Shown here piece after piece: positions 26,996-36,171 of a stretch of 64,000 nt of DNA. The notes under the pieces were generated by a model. It saw only the letters and a list, made by a program, of their open reading frames with translations. It ran no database searches and was not told the origin of the DNA. The DNA lies in contig NZ_CP090557.1 of NCBI RefSeq assembly GCF_021484805.1, positions 4,228,001 to 4,292,000 of the forward strand, given 5' to 3'. Position numbers and translations under genes: made by a program. Numbering within the stretch: the stretch's first letter is position 1; every line of letters begins with the position of its first letter. The stretch is from Tellurirhabdus bombi. GTDB taxonomy: Bacteria > Bacteroidota > Bacteroidia > Cytophagales > Spirosomataceae.

Positions 26996-28852
26996 ATGAA
27001 GAAAATCGGTTCGGAATACGTAGGCAACAATCGTTGCGTATTTACCGTATGGGCTCCCAAAAAAAAGAGCATGGTTTTGCACCTGGTGCATCCCAAAGAG
27101 CAAAAAATTGAAATGACGGCCGACAAATGGGGTTACTTCCGTGTGGAAGTAGAAGACGTTGGCCCCGGCGCCCGTTATTTTTTCAGACCAGATGACAAAG
27201 AGGACTATCCTGACTTGGCCTCCCATTACCAACCCGAAGGTGTACATGGCCCGTCTGAAGTGGTCGATCACACAACCTACCAATGGAATGATAAGGAATG
27301 GCACGGCATCCCATTCAAAGACCTGATCCTGTACGAATTACACGTTGGCACCTTCACCAACGAAGGTACGTTTGAAGCCATTATTCCTTTTCTGGACGAC
27401 CTCGTAGACATGGGCATCAATGCGCTCGAAATCATGCCCATCGCGCAGTTTCCAGGCAACCGAAACTGGGGGTATGATGGGGTTTACCCCTACGCTGTTC
27501 AAAGTTCATATGGCGGCCCGGAAGGACTCAAAAAGCTGGTTGATGCCTGTCACCAAAAAGGGCTGGCAGTGATTCTGGATGTGGTCTATAACCACATGGG
27601 CCCGGAAGGAAATTATTTTGCCCAGTTTGCGCCCTATTTCACCAAACAATATTGCACTCCCTGGGGGGATGCCATCAACTACGACAGCGAATGGTCGGAC
27701 GGTGTGCGCGATTTCTTTTCCAATAATCCCCAGCATTGGTTTGAATTATACCATATTGATGGCCTGCGGCTGGATGCCATCCACACCATTTACGATGTTG
27801 GAGCGGTTCACTTCTGGGAGTTGATGCACCACAAAGTTAAAGCCCTGGAACAGAAAATGGGCCGCACGCTGCACCTGATTGCCGAGAGTGACCTCAATGA
27901 CCCGCGGGTGATCAAATCGCCGGAGATGGGCGGCTTTGGTTTTACGGCCCAGTGGCTCGATGATTTTCACCACGCTTCTTATGTGCTGCTGCACCCGGAA
28001 GGTAAAGACCGCTACGGCGATTTTGGGCAAATGGAGCAACTGGCCAAGGCCTATACCGATGGGTTTGTGCACAGCGGCGAGTACGTGGATTTTCGGAAAC
28101 GACAATATGGCGCCTCGTCGGCGGGTATTCCGGGCGACAAATTCATTGTTTTTAACCAAAATCACGACCAGATTGGCAACCGGGTTGGGGGCGAGCGGCT
28201 CTCCATGCTGGTATCATTTGAGCGCCTGAAAATGGCAGCGGCGGCCATCATGCTTTCTCCCTATATTCCGATGCTTTTTATGGGTGAAGAATATGCCGCT
28301 GATACCCCGTTCTTTTATTTTGTCAGCCATTCGGAAAAAGAACTTATCGAAGCGATTCGAAAAGGGCGTAAAGAAGAATTTTCGTCGTTTGGCTGGGACG
28401 CAGAACCGCCAGATGCTCAGGCAGAAGACACATTTGTTCAATCGCGTCTTCAATGGCAAAAACGCTCTCAGGGAAAATACCAGACAATGCTGCAATGGCA
28501 CAAGACGCTCATTCAGCTTCGCCGCACCAATCCGGTTTTGCAGAACAGCTCAAAAGTGGATCTTCGCGTCAATCTTCTCGACCAGTCCGGTTTTAACCTC
28601 CACCGGCAAAGCACCGATGGGCAGCAGCACTTATTCTGTTTGTTTAATGTGTCAGATGAACCCATTTTTTACACGTTCCCACAATGGGCTAGTAGCTGGA
28701 CAAAATTGCTGGATTCACGGGAAAGCCAGTGGCTGGAAACGGCTAGTGAAGAGACCCAGGTCTTACCGAACCAAGTATATCGTGGACAGAAAATCCAACT
28801 GGCTCCGTGCAGTGTGGCCGTCTTCACGTATACGAATGACTTAACTTCGTAG
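26996..28852 (+). CDS. treZ: Malto-oligosyltrehalose trehalohydrolase-like GH13 enzyme
   Basis: 618 aa from ATG 26996, chosen over an upstream in-frame start because homology-like sequence begins there (MKKIGSEYVGNNRCVFTVWA, an E-set/CBM48 start). The barrel shows NWGYDGVYPYAVQSSYGGPE and VVYNHMGPEGNY, typical of TreZ, with Asp260 (GLRLDAIHTIYD), Glu297 (HLIAESDLND) and Asp391 (NQNHDQIGNR) as catalytic set. TreZ releases trehalose from maltooligosyl-trehalose. Its usual partner TreY, which makes that substrate, is not in this window, so TreZ function depends on a distant treY. A branching-enzyme-like role is a less likely alternative. Confidence 0.88.
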   Translation: MKKIGSEYVGNNRCVFTVWAPKKKSMVLHLVHPKEQKIEMTADKWGYFRVEVEDVGPGARYFFRPDDKEDYPDLASHYQPEGVHGPSEVVDHTTYQWNDKEWHGIPFKDLILYELHVGTFTNEGTFEAIIPFLDDLVDMGINALEIMPIAQFPGNRNWGYDGVYPYAVQSSYGGPEGLKKLVDACHQKGLAVILDVVYNHMGPEGNYFAQFAPYFTKQYCTPWGDAINYDSEWSDGVRDFFSNNPQHWFELYHIDGLRLDAIHTIYDVGAVHFWELMHHKVKALEQKMGRTLHLIAESDLNDPRVIKSPEMGGFGFTAQWLDDFHHASYVLLHPEGKDRYGDFGQMEQLAKAYTDGFVHSGEYVDFRKRQYGASSAGIPGDKFIVFNQNHDQIGNRVGGERLSMLVSFERLKMAAAAIMLSPYIPMLFMGEEYAADTPFFYFVSHSEKELIEAIRKGRKEEFSSFGWDAEPPDAQAEDTFVQSRLQWQKRSQGKYQTMLQWHKTLIQLRRTNPVLQNSSKVDLRVNLLDQSGFNLHRQSTDGQQHLFCLFNVSDEPIFYTFPQWASSWTKLLDSRESQWLETASEETQVLPNQVYRGQKIQLAPCSVAVFTYTNDLTS

Positions 28853-28854
28853 TA

Positions 28855-28899
28855 TCAAAAAGTCCCGAGCGCTATAGGCTGGCGCTCGGGACTTTTTGA
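28855..28899. terminator. Bidirectional terminator, perfect 18-bp stem
   Basis: TCAAAAAGTCCCGAGCGC (28855-28872) and GCGCTCGGGACTTTTTGA (28882-28899) are exact complements around a 9-nt loop, between the treZ-like gene and the convergent gene ending at 28900. Confidence 0.92.
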
Positions 28900-30057
28900 T
28901 TATTTCTTCTGGGGTACGTAGACGCTACTGCCAATCCCGAAATGCCGCCGCGAATCAGGATAAAAATAAAAGAACCGTCGTTCCTCCAAGCCATTGTTAA
29001 ATTTTAGCGTGAGCGTATAACCATCCAGCTGATAATTTCCCGCTTTATCCTGATTGGAATAGGCCGAAACGCCCACACCGCTGGAACTGCTTGATCCTCC
29101 ACCCATTGATTCGTAGGTAAACTTCCCATCGGGCGAAAACGTGATGTTTTTACTAGAAACGATCATGGTGCTTCCACCCATAGCGATGTCCCCCCCGCCG
29201 CTGATTGTTTTGAATGATCCTGTTATTGTCTCGTTGCGCCTCGCGGGTTGGCCCAGGTGCCATTTGTCCCAGCTGTCTGTTTTACCGTCAGACCAGCGGA
29301 TGTTCATTTTGCTGCCGTTTTTCTGCCAGGTTCCCCATTTGTTGGCTTCCACTTTCCGGGAGGCGGGCACATCCAGATCGTATGGGCTGACCGTGATGTT
29401 CTTATACAGGGTTCCGTCTTTCAGCAAAACATACGGCTCGTATTCCTGATACATAAACCCACCCACGCCATAGCGCATTTCCGAATGCATGTAAACGCCC
29501 TGAATCTGCGCGTGGGTCAGTCCTTTTCCGGGCGCTGTCAAAGGCGTAGCCGGCCTGGATGGGCGGGGCTTTTTGGTACGGGCCACCGGTTCACGGACTG
29601 ATCCGGCTTTAATCCTCGTGCCGGTTGTTTTCAGAAAATGTTTGAGCGCCGTAGACAGATAAGGTTTGAAAAAGTTTACATCGGGGTCCGTGATGACGCG
29701 CGCCAATTGTTTCTGGTTTTCTTTTTCCACGGCCATGTATACAATAAGCTGGGTTTTGCCGCCTTTGGTGGTTCCCGTCGTGATCGTCTTTACTGCCCCC
29801 ATGTCTCTCTGGTCGAAGGAAGCAACTACCTGCCCTTGCTGGGGAGCATCTTTTTTCGCTTCTGCCTCTAGCCAACGGGCTAAGGAAACGGTGCTGGTTT
29901 CTTCTGGGTATAAGGAATAAACAAACAGACGCTTCGTAGGCAGATCGCCGGGCTGCATCTCGAAAGCGTTTCCTTTTTGCGTGCCGCTCCAACCCTGCGG
30001 CGGCGTTTGGCCAACGGCGGCATAAGCCAATAAAAAGCTACAAAGGATGTACTTCAT
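28900..30057 (-). CDS. Secreted protein of unknown function, lipocalin-like C-terminus
   Basis: 385 aa; I do not recognise a named family. Signal peptide about 1-16 (LLAYAAVG/QTP). Residues 17-150 are a mixed alpha/beta domain; a basic, Pro-rich linker (about 155-175, TKKPRPSRPATPL) follows. The second half has repeated strands with aromatic and Gly residues (YVLLKDGTLYKNI, WGTWQKNGSKMNIRWSDGK, ITFSPDGKFTYES, GNYQLDGYTLTLKF), resembling beta-barrel lipid-binding or META-type folds. A short Ser-rich run precedes the last strands. No enzyme motif is visible. Confidence 0.6.
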   Translation of the reverse strand: MKYILCSFLLAYAAVGQTPPQGWSGTQKGNAFEMQPGDLPTKRLFVYSLYPEETSTVSLARWLEAEAKKDAPQQGQVVASFDQRDMGAVKTITTGTTKGGKTQLIVYMAVEKENQKQLARVITDPDVNFFKPYLSTALKHFLKTTGTRIKAGSVREPVARTKKPRPSRPATPLTAPGKGLTHAQIQGVYMHSEMRYGVGGFMYQEYEPYVLLKDGTLYKNITVSPYDLDVPASRKVEANKWGTWQKNGSKMNIRWSDGKTDSWDKWHLGQPARRNETITGSFKTISGGGDIAMGGSTMIVSSKNITFSPDGKFTYESMGGGSSSSSGVGVSAYSNQDKAGNYQLDGYTLTLKFNNGLEERRFFYFYPDSRRHFGIGSSVYVPQKK

Positions 30058-30142
30058 GCTGTCTAATGAGTGGTGACAGTATAGGTAACATTCCTTTGAT
30101 GCTTAAGGATTGATAGGCAACAGAATTTCCGTAAAATTCAAA

Positions 30143-31057
30143 TCAATCGCGGACTTTTTTACGGATCAGGTGGTCGGGGCCCAACGCCTCAATGTCCGGC
30201 AATCCGGCTTTGTAGGAACGATACGAACTGTTCTCGATCAAGGTTGGATACGGCTCGAACGTAATGTAGCGCAGCGGCAGTTTTCGGAGCCAGAACGCCC
30301 CTTCCAACAGACCCACAAACCAACCCGGCGGGCGCTGGTAGCCAAAAGCTCGGCGTAGTTTTTCGTCGATCAGGGCGGCGAACACGGGTTTGGTTAAGGG
30401 ACGCAGAATGCCGGGGAGCCAGCCTTGCACAATCCGGACGGTAGCATCGGCCACGCGCTGGTTGCTGGGCGCATAACAGAAATGCTTCGCTTCGTAGGCG
30501 TCCGTGAAGGCGCTGAGTTCTTCAACTGTCGCGGGAATATCACGCAGGTTCATCATAGTCCCTACTTCCCGAAAAAACAGAAAAAAGGCCCGTTCCTCCG
30601 CTGGAATCAGTTTCCGCCAGCCGTAGCGATTGAGCCAGTTAATGGGGTAAAAAACAAACGTCGATAAGACAAAGAGATAATCTTCGTTCGGAATGCGGTA
30701 AAAACCGTGGATGTGGTTCATGTGAGCAATGGCCCGCTGTCCGGTTTCGCTATCGAGGCCATCCTGCATGAATCGGGAAATCAGCAAACTGGTATCGTCG
30801 TAGCGTTTTTGTCCATGCCGGTCGAACTCCCCCGTTCGGGCCAGCAAACTCGACACACTAGGGCTGGCGAAGGTGTGAAACAAAGCCAGCTCCAGTGCTC
30901 TGGTGATATCGAAAGGAAATTCATACCCTACCAAAAGCTGCACCATGCGCTGATAATCCCGCTCCGGGTTTAATTTCCGCAGCTCCTGCCGTACCGCCGG
31001 ATTGCGAAAAATACCCGCCTTTCTTGCGTAAACCTGCTGTTCCATGCCTTTCTTCAT
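30143..31057 (-). CDS. Oxygenase MpaB family protein (DUF2236), copy 1
   Basis: 304 aa. Helical protein of the DUF2236/latex-clearing-protein (Lcp)/MpaB haem family: FDITRALELALFHTFASPSV, AIAHMNHIHGFYRIPNEDYL with the His-rich region expected near the haem, and FVFYPINWLNRYGWRKL. No signal peptide. Family members include rubber oxygenases and mycophenolic-acid oxygenase, but most bacterial members are uncharacterised. It is divergent from the AraC regulator (157 bp between starts). Confidence 0.75.
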   Translation of the reverse strand: MKKGMEQQVYARKAGIFRNPAVRQELRKLNPERDYQRMVQLLVGYEFPFDITRALELALFHTFASPSVSSLLARTGEFDRHGQKRYDDTSLLISRFMQDGLDSETGQRAIAHMNHIHGFYRIPNEDYLFVLSTFVFYPINWLNRYGWRKLIPAEERAFFLFFREVGTMMNLRDIPATVEELSAFTDAYEAKHFCYAPSNQRVADATVRIVQGWLPGILRPLTKPVFAALIDEKLRRAFGYQRPPGWFVGLLEGAFWLRKLPLRYITFEPYPTLIENSSYRSYKAGLPDIEALGPDHLIRKKVRD

Positions 31058-31214
31058 TTGTTGTTACTTATCGAAGACAACGACCATACAGCCAAAATCG
31101 TCAGTCCGAAAAGTAAAAATCGCTGAAAAAGCCGCTAAAAAAAGTGCTTTTTGCACAGCAGCAACGCAGAACGATTTTGTTATTACCGTTGTAAACCGTC
31201 ATCACAGGCAGGCT

Positions 31215-32156
31215 ATGTATTTTCAATCTGTCGTCGAAACCGAAGAAGAGTCGCTACGCAACTTCCAGTTGCTTAAGGCGCAACCAGACCAAAACCGGGT
31301 TATTAACTCGCTGAGTAAGCTTTGTCGCTGGCCCACGCACTGCGACAGCTTTTCGCTCAAATTCGTTTTTACCGGTACCGAAACATACTGCCTTAATAAA
31401 AATCAGTTTTCGATTAAAAAAGCCTGTTTTCTGGCCGTCAACGCCAACCAGCCTTATTCAAGTTTTATCCAGTCGGAGGAGTGGGTGGCGTCACTGGCCC
31501 TGTATTTCAATACGCTTTTTCTGAATCAGACGCTGGGCGTATATACCACGCCCGAAGATCGTCTGCTAGACAATCCGAACTTTGTCCATCGTCAGGCGGT
31601 CTGGTTTTTTGAGCCGATCTACGTGCTTACCCCGTCTATTTTATCCCGCGTCTGGACCCTTAAAACGTCCCTGGAAACCCGCATTCTGACAGAATCAGAG
31701 TTGGAAGAACACCTGCACGGCATTCTGGCCGATTTGTTTTGGGCGTACAAACAGGAAGTGCTTCGTAAAAGTGAAACGCTGTCGGCCATCAAGCGCTCTA
31801 CGCGGATTGAGCTATACCGCCGGCTTCAGCTTGCCAAAGCTTTTCTGGATGACCAAGTGACAGAAGCAATTACACTCGATGATGTGGCCAAAGCGTCGAT
31901 GTTGTCCAAAAATCACCTGCTGAAGCATTTTAAGCAGATGTTTCAACGTTCGCCGCACCAATATTTAACCCAGCGGCGGCTGGAACGGGCCAAGAATTCG
32001 CTGGTTCATTCTGATTTACCCATTAATCGCATTGCGCTGCAAACCGGCTTTGAAGATCCCAGCGCCTTTGGTCGGCTCTTTAAATCTTCGTTTGCGACCA
32101 CGCCGCAGCAATATCGGGAGCAATTTGCTAAACGCGTGATTTTTGCACATTCCTGA
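31215..32156 (+). CDS. AraC-family transcriptional regulator
   Basis: 313 aa from ATG 31215; the frame is open from 31044, but the upstream residues are unlike protein and would overlap the divergent gene. The first 200 residues are a sensor region with no recognised ligand motif. The C-terminus carries the double helix-turn-helix: AKAFLDDQVTEAITLDDVAK, LSKNHLLKHFKQMFQRSPHQ and INRIALQTGFEDPSAFGRLF. It sits between an MpaB-like gene and an EamA exporter, either of which it may control. Confidence 0.88.
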   Translation: MYFQSVVETEEESLRNFQLLKAQPDQNRVINSLSKLCRWPTHCDSFSLKFVFTGTETYCLNKNQFSIKKACFLAVNANQPYSSFIQSEEWVASLALYFNTLFLNQTLGVYTTPEDRLLDNPNFVHRQAVWFFEPIYVLTPSILSRVWTLKTSLETRILTESELEEHLHGILADLFWAYKQEVLRKSETLSAIKRSTRIELYRRLQLAKAFLDDQVTEAITLDDVAKASMLSKNHLLKHFKQMFQRSPHQYLTQRRLERAKNSLVHSDLPINRIALQTGFEDPSAFGRLFKSSFATTPQQYREQFAKRVIFAHS

Positions 32157-32170
32157 AGCGCCTTAATCCC

Positions 32171-32178
32171 TACTTTTG
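32171..32178 (+). promoter_or_regulatory. Bacteroidota-type -7 box (TACTTTTG)
   Basis: TACTTTTG fits TAnnTTTG exactly and lies 58 bp before the EamA gene start. A TTG at 32143-32145 is 25 bp upstream, longer than the usual spacing of about 19-21, so the site may be weak. Confidence 0.45.
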
Positions 32179-32235
32179 ACGCAGTATTTACCATCGCCCG
32201 GCAGCCATTGCCGAAGCGACAAGATTTGTGTATCC

Positions 32236-33150
32236 ATGAATAGTCATAAATTAGTGATTCTGGCCGCTTTTGCCGCCATTTACATAATCTGGGGTTCTAC
32301 CTATCTGGCAGCGTTGATCGGGCTGGGGAGCTTTCCGCCCCTGCTGATGGCGGGTTTGCGGTTTTCTTCCGCTGGCCTTATTCTGCTCGTCTGGTGTTTG
32401 GTCAAAGGAGAAACCCTCCCCTCAGCTAATTTCGTCCGAAAAAATGCTTTAGGAGGCATTCTGATGCTGGTGGGTGGGACTGGCTCGGTTATCTGGGCTG
32501 AACAATATATTCCGTCGGGCATGGCGGCAATTTTGGTCGCTTCGCTGCCCTTCTGGTTCGTGCTGCTCGACAGGCATCAATGGGCAACTTATTTTTCCAA
32601 CAAACTCATTATCGGGGGTTTGCTCTTAGGCTTTGCGGGTATTCTGCTGCTCTTTGGCTTCAATTCAACGCCCCAGACAACCAGCCGGGCAGGCATGCAG
32701 ATGGTTAGTATTGTGGTTCTGGTCCTGGGTTCCATTGCCTGGGTAGTTGGCTCATTGTACACCAAATACCAGCCTTCAACAGGCTCAACCACGATGAATG
32801 CCAGCCTTCAACTGTTGGCCGCCGGTCCGTTTAGCTTGCTGCTTAGCGGAATTCTGGGCGAGTTCAACGGCTTTGCAATTGGCGCCGTGAGTGTGAACGC
32901 GTGGCTGGCCTTGGCTTACATGACCATAATGGGTTCGCTGGTTGCTTATCTGGCTTACATCTACCTGCTGCAAGTGCGCCCACCGGCTCAGGTTGGAACG
33001 TATGCGTATGTCAATCCAGTCATTGCCGTGTTATTGGGGTGGCAGTTTGCCAATGAGCCCATTACCAGCCAGCAGTTATTGGCTCTGTCGATGATTCTGT
33101 GCGGCGTTTTGCTTGTTAACCTTCCTAAATACCAAAGCGCTAAAACCTGA
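32236..33150 (+). CDS. DMT-superfamily EamA transporter
   Basis: 304 aa from ATG 32236, chosen because the first membrane helix (LVILAAFAAIYIIWGSTYLA) starts just after it. Ten hydrophobic segments in two EamA halves are visible; the first carries the IWGSTYLA motif, the second ends with YAYVNPVIAVLLGWQFANEP. Such proteins usually export amino acids or other metabolites. The substrate cannot be told from sequence. An AraC regulator lies directly upstream. Confidence 0.88.
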   Translation: MNSHKLVILAAFAAIYIIWGSTYLAALIGLGSFPPLLMAGLRFSSAGLILLVWCLVKGETLPSANFVRKNALGGILMLVGGTGSVIWAEQYIPSGMAAILVASLPFWFVLLDRHQWATYFSNKLIIGGLLLGFAGILLLFGFNSTPQTTSRAGMQMVSIVVLVLGSIAWVVGSLYTKYQPSTGSTTMNASLQLLAAGPFSLLLSGILGEFNGFAIGAVSVNAWLALAYMTIMGSLVAYLAYIYLLQVRPPAQVGTYAYVNPVIAVLLGWQFANEPITSQQLLALSMILCGVLLVNLPKYQSAKT

Positions 33151-33160
33151 TAGTCTGGAA

Positions 33161-33616
33161 CTAGATCAGCGGCTTCCCAAGACAGATACTGGTTTCCATG
33201 CCCACGTAAGGGCCATACAGATCAATTGACTTATATCCTGCTTTCTGGTAAAGGCGGATGGCTTCGGGCTGTTTGTTGCCTGTTTCCAGCTTGGCCGTGG
33301 AAAATCCCTCTTCGGTGGCCCAGCTCTCCAGCTCCCGCAAAACCTGTTGCGCAATCCCCTGGCCCCGCCGTTCCGTAGCCACAAACATGCGTTTGATTTC
33401 AATGACGGCGGGTTCTTCGGTGGGTCGAAAACAACCGCAGCCCACCGGAACAGTGTCTGCCAACGCGACTACTACCCGCGCCGACTGATCTACTTTGTTG
33501 AATCCATCGTATTTTGCCTGATAAGGCTGGTATCGATCCCACAGGTCTTTGTCCAGTTCCTTGATCAGATTTACGAAGCGAGGATCAGCGGCGGTTGTTC
33601 GGGTTACGGTTATCAT
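33161..33616 (-). CDS. GNAT-family N-acetyltransferase
   Basis: 151 aa from ATG 33616. The acetyl-CoA binding core is clear: IKRMFVATERRGQGIAQQVL contains the R/Q-x-x-G-x-G/A loop, followed by LESWATEEGFSTAKLETGNK and a last AIRLYQKAGYKSID strand-helix. The acceptor is unknown. It ends 10 bp from the convergent EamA gene and lies downstream of the second MpaB gene on the same strand. Confidence 0.85.
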   Translation of the reverse strand: MITVTRTTAADPRFVNLIKELDKDLWDRYQPYQAKYDGFNKVDQSARVVVALADTVPVGCGCFRPTEEPAVIEIKRMFVATERRGQGIAQQVLRELESWATEEGFSTAKLETGNKQPEAIRLYQKAGYKSIDLYGPYVGMETSICLGKPLI

Positions 33617-33649
33617 TTTTAGCTTTTGGTATGCACTTCTGGTTTTCCC

Positions 33650-33657
33650 CAAACATA
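33650..33657 (-). promoter_or_regulatory. Possible -7 box for the acetyltransferase gene
   Basis: Read on the minus strand the site is TATGTTTG, matching TAnnTTTG, 33 bp before the GNAT start. No TTG stands at the expected upstream distance, so support is limited. Confidence 0.3.
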
Positions 33658-33670
33658 CAAACAAATGGCT

Positions 33671-34432
33671 TTAAGCCGCTTTATCCAGGCCACGGACCTG
33701 CATCAAATATTTGGGCGGCAGCAAAATCCGCTGCATCAGCGACCGTAATTTCAAGGTGTTTAATACGCCGTATAACCACAAAGTAGAAGCCAGCAGCGGC
33801 TTTTCCGGTAATGAAAGGCGACTCGATACTTGCTCTGGCACCAACAGCGATTGCGCCTGTAATAGAAGATTATAGCGCCAGTCACCCAGCTCTTCGCGGT
33901 AGCGCTGAAACAGCTTTTTGGTGTATTCACTGAAAACCAGGTTTTGTTCCAGATGCCGTTGTCGGTCGGGCAGCCAACTCGCGTAGGTAGTTGGCAAATC
34001 TGGAATATGCATTCCTGTTCCTACCTGCCGGAACGTCGTAAAAATCTCTTCTTTTTCGGCCATAGTCAGCTCGCGGTGCAGCAATTCGTAGGCCCGAACC
34101 GAATAATCGATGAGCATGTAAAGTACATCGCGGTAAGCATGCGCCGGTATCTGGCGGCCCCGACTTTGTTCCACCCCACCGTGAATGGCATGCATCCGCC
34201 CCACGGCCTTAGCAGCTTTATCCGCGCTTTGAAAAACAATATCCTGGGCATAGCGAACTGTGGAAAACAAACGCCCGATAGGATCAGCGGGTAACTTTCC
34301 GGTAAAAAAGAGCCAATCGACCTCCCGGTTCAGGGCAAACTCGGCGGCACCACCCGCAAAAATCAGTAAAATCACGTCGGCATCGCCCCACACTTTGCGC
34401 ACAATCGAATCGTCACTAACGAAATTTTGCAT
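33671..34432 (-). CDS. Oxygenase MpaB family protein (DUF2236), copy 2
   Basis: 253 aa from ATG 34432; an in-frame extension to 34510 exists but starts in non-conserved sequence. Family features: a DADVILLIFAGGAAEFALNR segment, AVGRMHAIHGGVEQSRGRQI with the histidines expected near the haem, and FRQVGTGMHIPDLP, which parallels FREVGTMMNLRDIP of copy 1 (30143-31057). It is a diverged paralogue of copy 1, 51 residues shorter and with a different C-terminus. Confidence 0.72.
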   Translation of the reverse strand: MQNFVSDDSIVRKVWGDADVILLIFAGGAAEFALNREVDWLFFTGKLPADPIGRLFSTVRYAQDIVFQSADKAAKAVGRMHAIHGGVEQSRGRQIPAHAYRDVLYMLIDYSVRAYELLHRELTMAEKEEIFTTFRQVGTGMHIPDLPTTYASWLPDRQRHLEQNLVFSEYTKKLFQRYREELGDWRYNLLLQAQSLLVPEQVSSRLSLPEKPLLASTLWLYGVLNTLKLRSLMQRILLPPKYLMQVRGLDKAA

Positions 34433-34577
34433 ACAGGAAAAAAGAATACTTTGTCCTTTTAATAACGTAAAAAGGGGCAAATGGGTGCCTGGTTCACTGC
34501 GGCAAAACAATCAATTTTGCCCGGATATAGTTAGTAAAACAGCTTGCATTTCTTTAGTAAATTAAATAAAGCCCACG

Positions 34578-35699
34578 ATGAAACGCGTATTCCTAACCCT
34601 TGGCTTAGCCTGCCTGCTGTTTGCCTCTACCCCTCCGAAAGAACCCCGATTCCGCCGCTATTTTGTAGCTGCCGAAAGCTACGAATCGGTGGGGCTGATC
34701 GATGTCAACAAAGACGGTTTGCTGGATATTGTTTCCGGCGATTTCTGGTACGAAAACACAACCGACCCCAAAACGTTATTCCGCAAGCGCCACCTGATCG
34801 GCAATCAGAAACGACACGACCAGTATTACGACGACTTTTCGACCATCCCACTGGATGTAAATGGGGACGGTCATGTCGATGTGGTCACCGGAGGCTGGTG
34901 GAGCGCCACACTGCGCTGGCTCGAAAATCCCGGTCCTGGCAAAGAAAAACTCTGGCCGATCCACGAGATAGCCAAAGTGGGCAATGTCGAAACGACCCGT
35001 GCCTGGGACGTTGACGGCGATGGCGTTGTCGAAATCGTCCCCAATAACCCTAAGCATCCGTTAAAATATTTTAAGCTAGGAAAAGACGCTAGCTTTCAGC
35101 AAGTTCAGGTAGCGCCTACCCAGGATCACGGACTTGGTTTTGGCGACGTCAATGGCGACGGCAAGGGCGATTTTATTGTCAGTAACGGGTGGCTTGAAAA
35201 CGAAGGCAACAACACGTGGAAACTGCACAACGAATTTGAATTAGGAACGGCCAGCGTACCTATTCTGGTCGTTGATGTCAACGGCGACCGCAAAAATGAC
35301 CTGATCGTGGGACAGGGACACGGGTACGGCCTGCATTGGTATGAACAAACCGCCGAACAAGGCAAGCGCGGCTGGAAAAAACACATTATTGACGACAAAG
35401 CTTCTCAGTATCACGTGATGGAGTGGGCCGACCTCAACGGCGACAAAAAGCCAGATTTAATTACGGGTAAACGCTTCCGGGCGCACAATGATAACGATAA
35501 CGGGGCCTATGATGACGTTGGCCTGTATTACTTCACCTGGGATGGCCAGAAATTCACGAAACACACCATTTCCTATGGCCCTCCGGGTGCTGGCAAAGGG
35601 ACAGGTATCTACTTTGCGCTGGCTGATTTGCGGAAAACGGGACGACTGGACATTGTCGTTGCGGGGAAAGACGGGCTGGAAATCTTTTTTAATGAGTAA
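34578..35699 (+). CDS. Secreted FG-GAP/VCBS repeat protein
   Basis: 373 aa. Signal peptide about 1-18 (LGLACLLFAS). Six calcium-loop-like repeats of the FG-GAP/VCBS kind follow: DVNKDGLLDIV, DVNGDGHVDVV, DVDGDGVVEIV, DVNGDGKGDFI, DVNGDRKNDLI and DLNGDKKPDLI, consistent with one beta-propeller that fills the whole mature protein. No catalytic domain and no T9SS sorting domain are present. The role, probably ligand binding at the surface, is unknown. Confidence 0.85.
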   Translation: MKRVFLTLGLACLLFASTPPKEPRFRRYFVAAESYESVGLIDVNKDGLLDIVSGDFWYENTTDPKTLFRKRHLIGNQKRHDQYYDDFSTIPLDVNGDGHVDVVTGGWWSATLRWLENPGPGKEKLWPIHEIAKVGNVETTRAWDVDGDGVVEIVPNNPKHPLKYFKLGKDASFQQVQVAPTQDHGLGFGDVNGDGKGDFIVSNGWLENEGNNTWKLHNEFELGTASVPILVVDVNGDRKNDLIVGQGHGYGLHWYEQTAEQGKRGWKKHIIDDKASQYHVMEWADLNGDKKPDLITGKRFRAHNDNDNGAYDDVGLYYFTWDGQKFTKHTISYGPPGAGKGTGIYFALADLRKTGRLDIVVAGKDGLEIFFNE

Positions 35700-35797
35700 G
35701 TTACCGCCTTGAATCAACCAACTTTCTGCCTTAAGTAGCTGCGTCGTTAAAAGTAATTAATTGCCTTGTAACCGGATGGCTGGCCTTGTTTAAAAAG

Positions 35798-35818
35798 CAG
35801 TAAAACAAACCTTTACTG
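35798..35818. promoter_or_regulatory. Small inverted repeat ahead of the acidic gene pair
   Basis: CAGTAAA (35798-35804) and TTTACTG (35812-35818) are exact complements with a 7-nt spacer, 37 bp before the first acidic-protein gene. It could be an operator or an RNA hairpin. Confidence 0.35.
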
Positions 35819-35854
35819 ATTTATCCAGTTAATTCTTGAAAAGCCACTAAAGTT

Positions 35855-36157
35855 ATGAAATCGCAACAACTTCCTTTACGCCCCGGCGAAGATCAGCATC
35901 GCGGCGATATTCCGGCAAATGATTCTGCGAAAGACGATACTGAGCTTGTTGGCTCCCGAGTTGGTCGAATGGACCCAATGATTGTTAAAGATCAGAGTGG
36001 TGCCGCCATCGAAGATGGGGACGAAATAGTAGATAGGCCGGAACACGCTGATGATGAGCCGGTGGACGAAGATGGCTCTCCTACGGGCGAACACGATCAC
36101 CATCAGGACGATAATTATAGTTTGGGTGGTAACGTAGCCAGAAGTAGTGGTTTATAA
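35855..36157 (+). CDS. Small acidic protein of unknown function, copy A
   Basis: 100 aa, very rich in Asp/Glu/Gly with no hydrophobic core, so probably disordered. It shares a layout with the next gene: a PGED motif near residue 10 and a GSRVGRMDP block near 35. A His/Asp run (GEHDHHQDDN) lies near the end and could bind metal. No family recognised. Its partner starts 15 bp downstream, so both are probably one transcript ending at the 36436 terminator. Confidence 0.6.
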   Translation: MKSQQLPLRPGEDQHRGDIPANDSAKDDTELVGSRVGRMDPMIVKDQSGAAIEDGDEIVDRPEHADDEPVDEDGSPTGEHDHHQDDNYSLGGNVARSSGL

Positions 36158-36171
36158 AGTAGCAAACAGGT

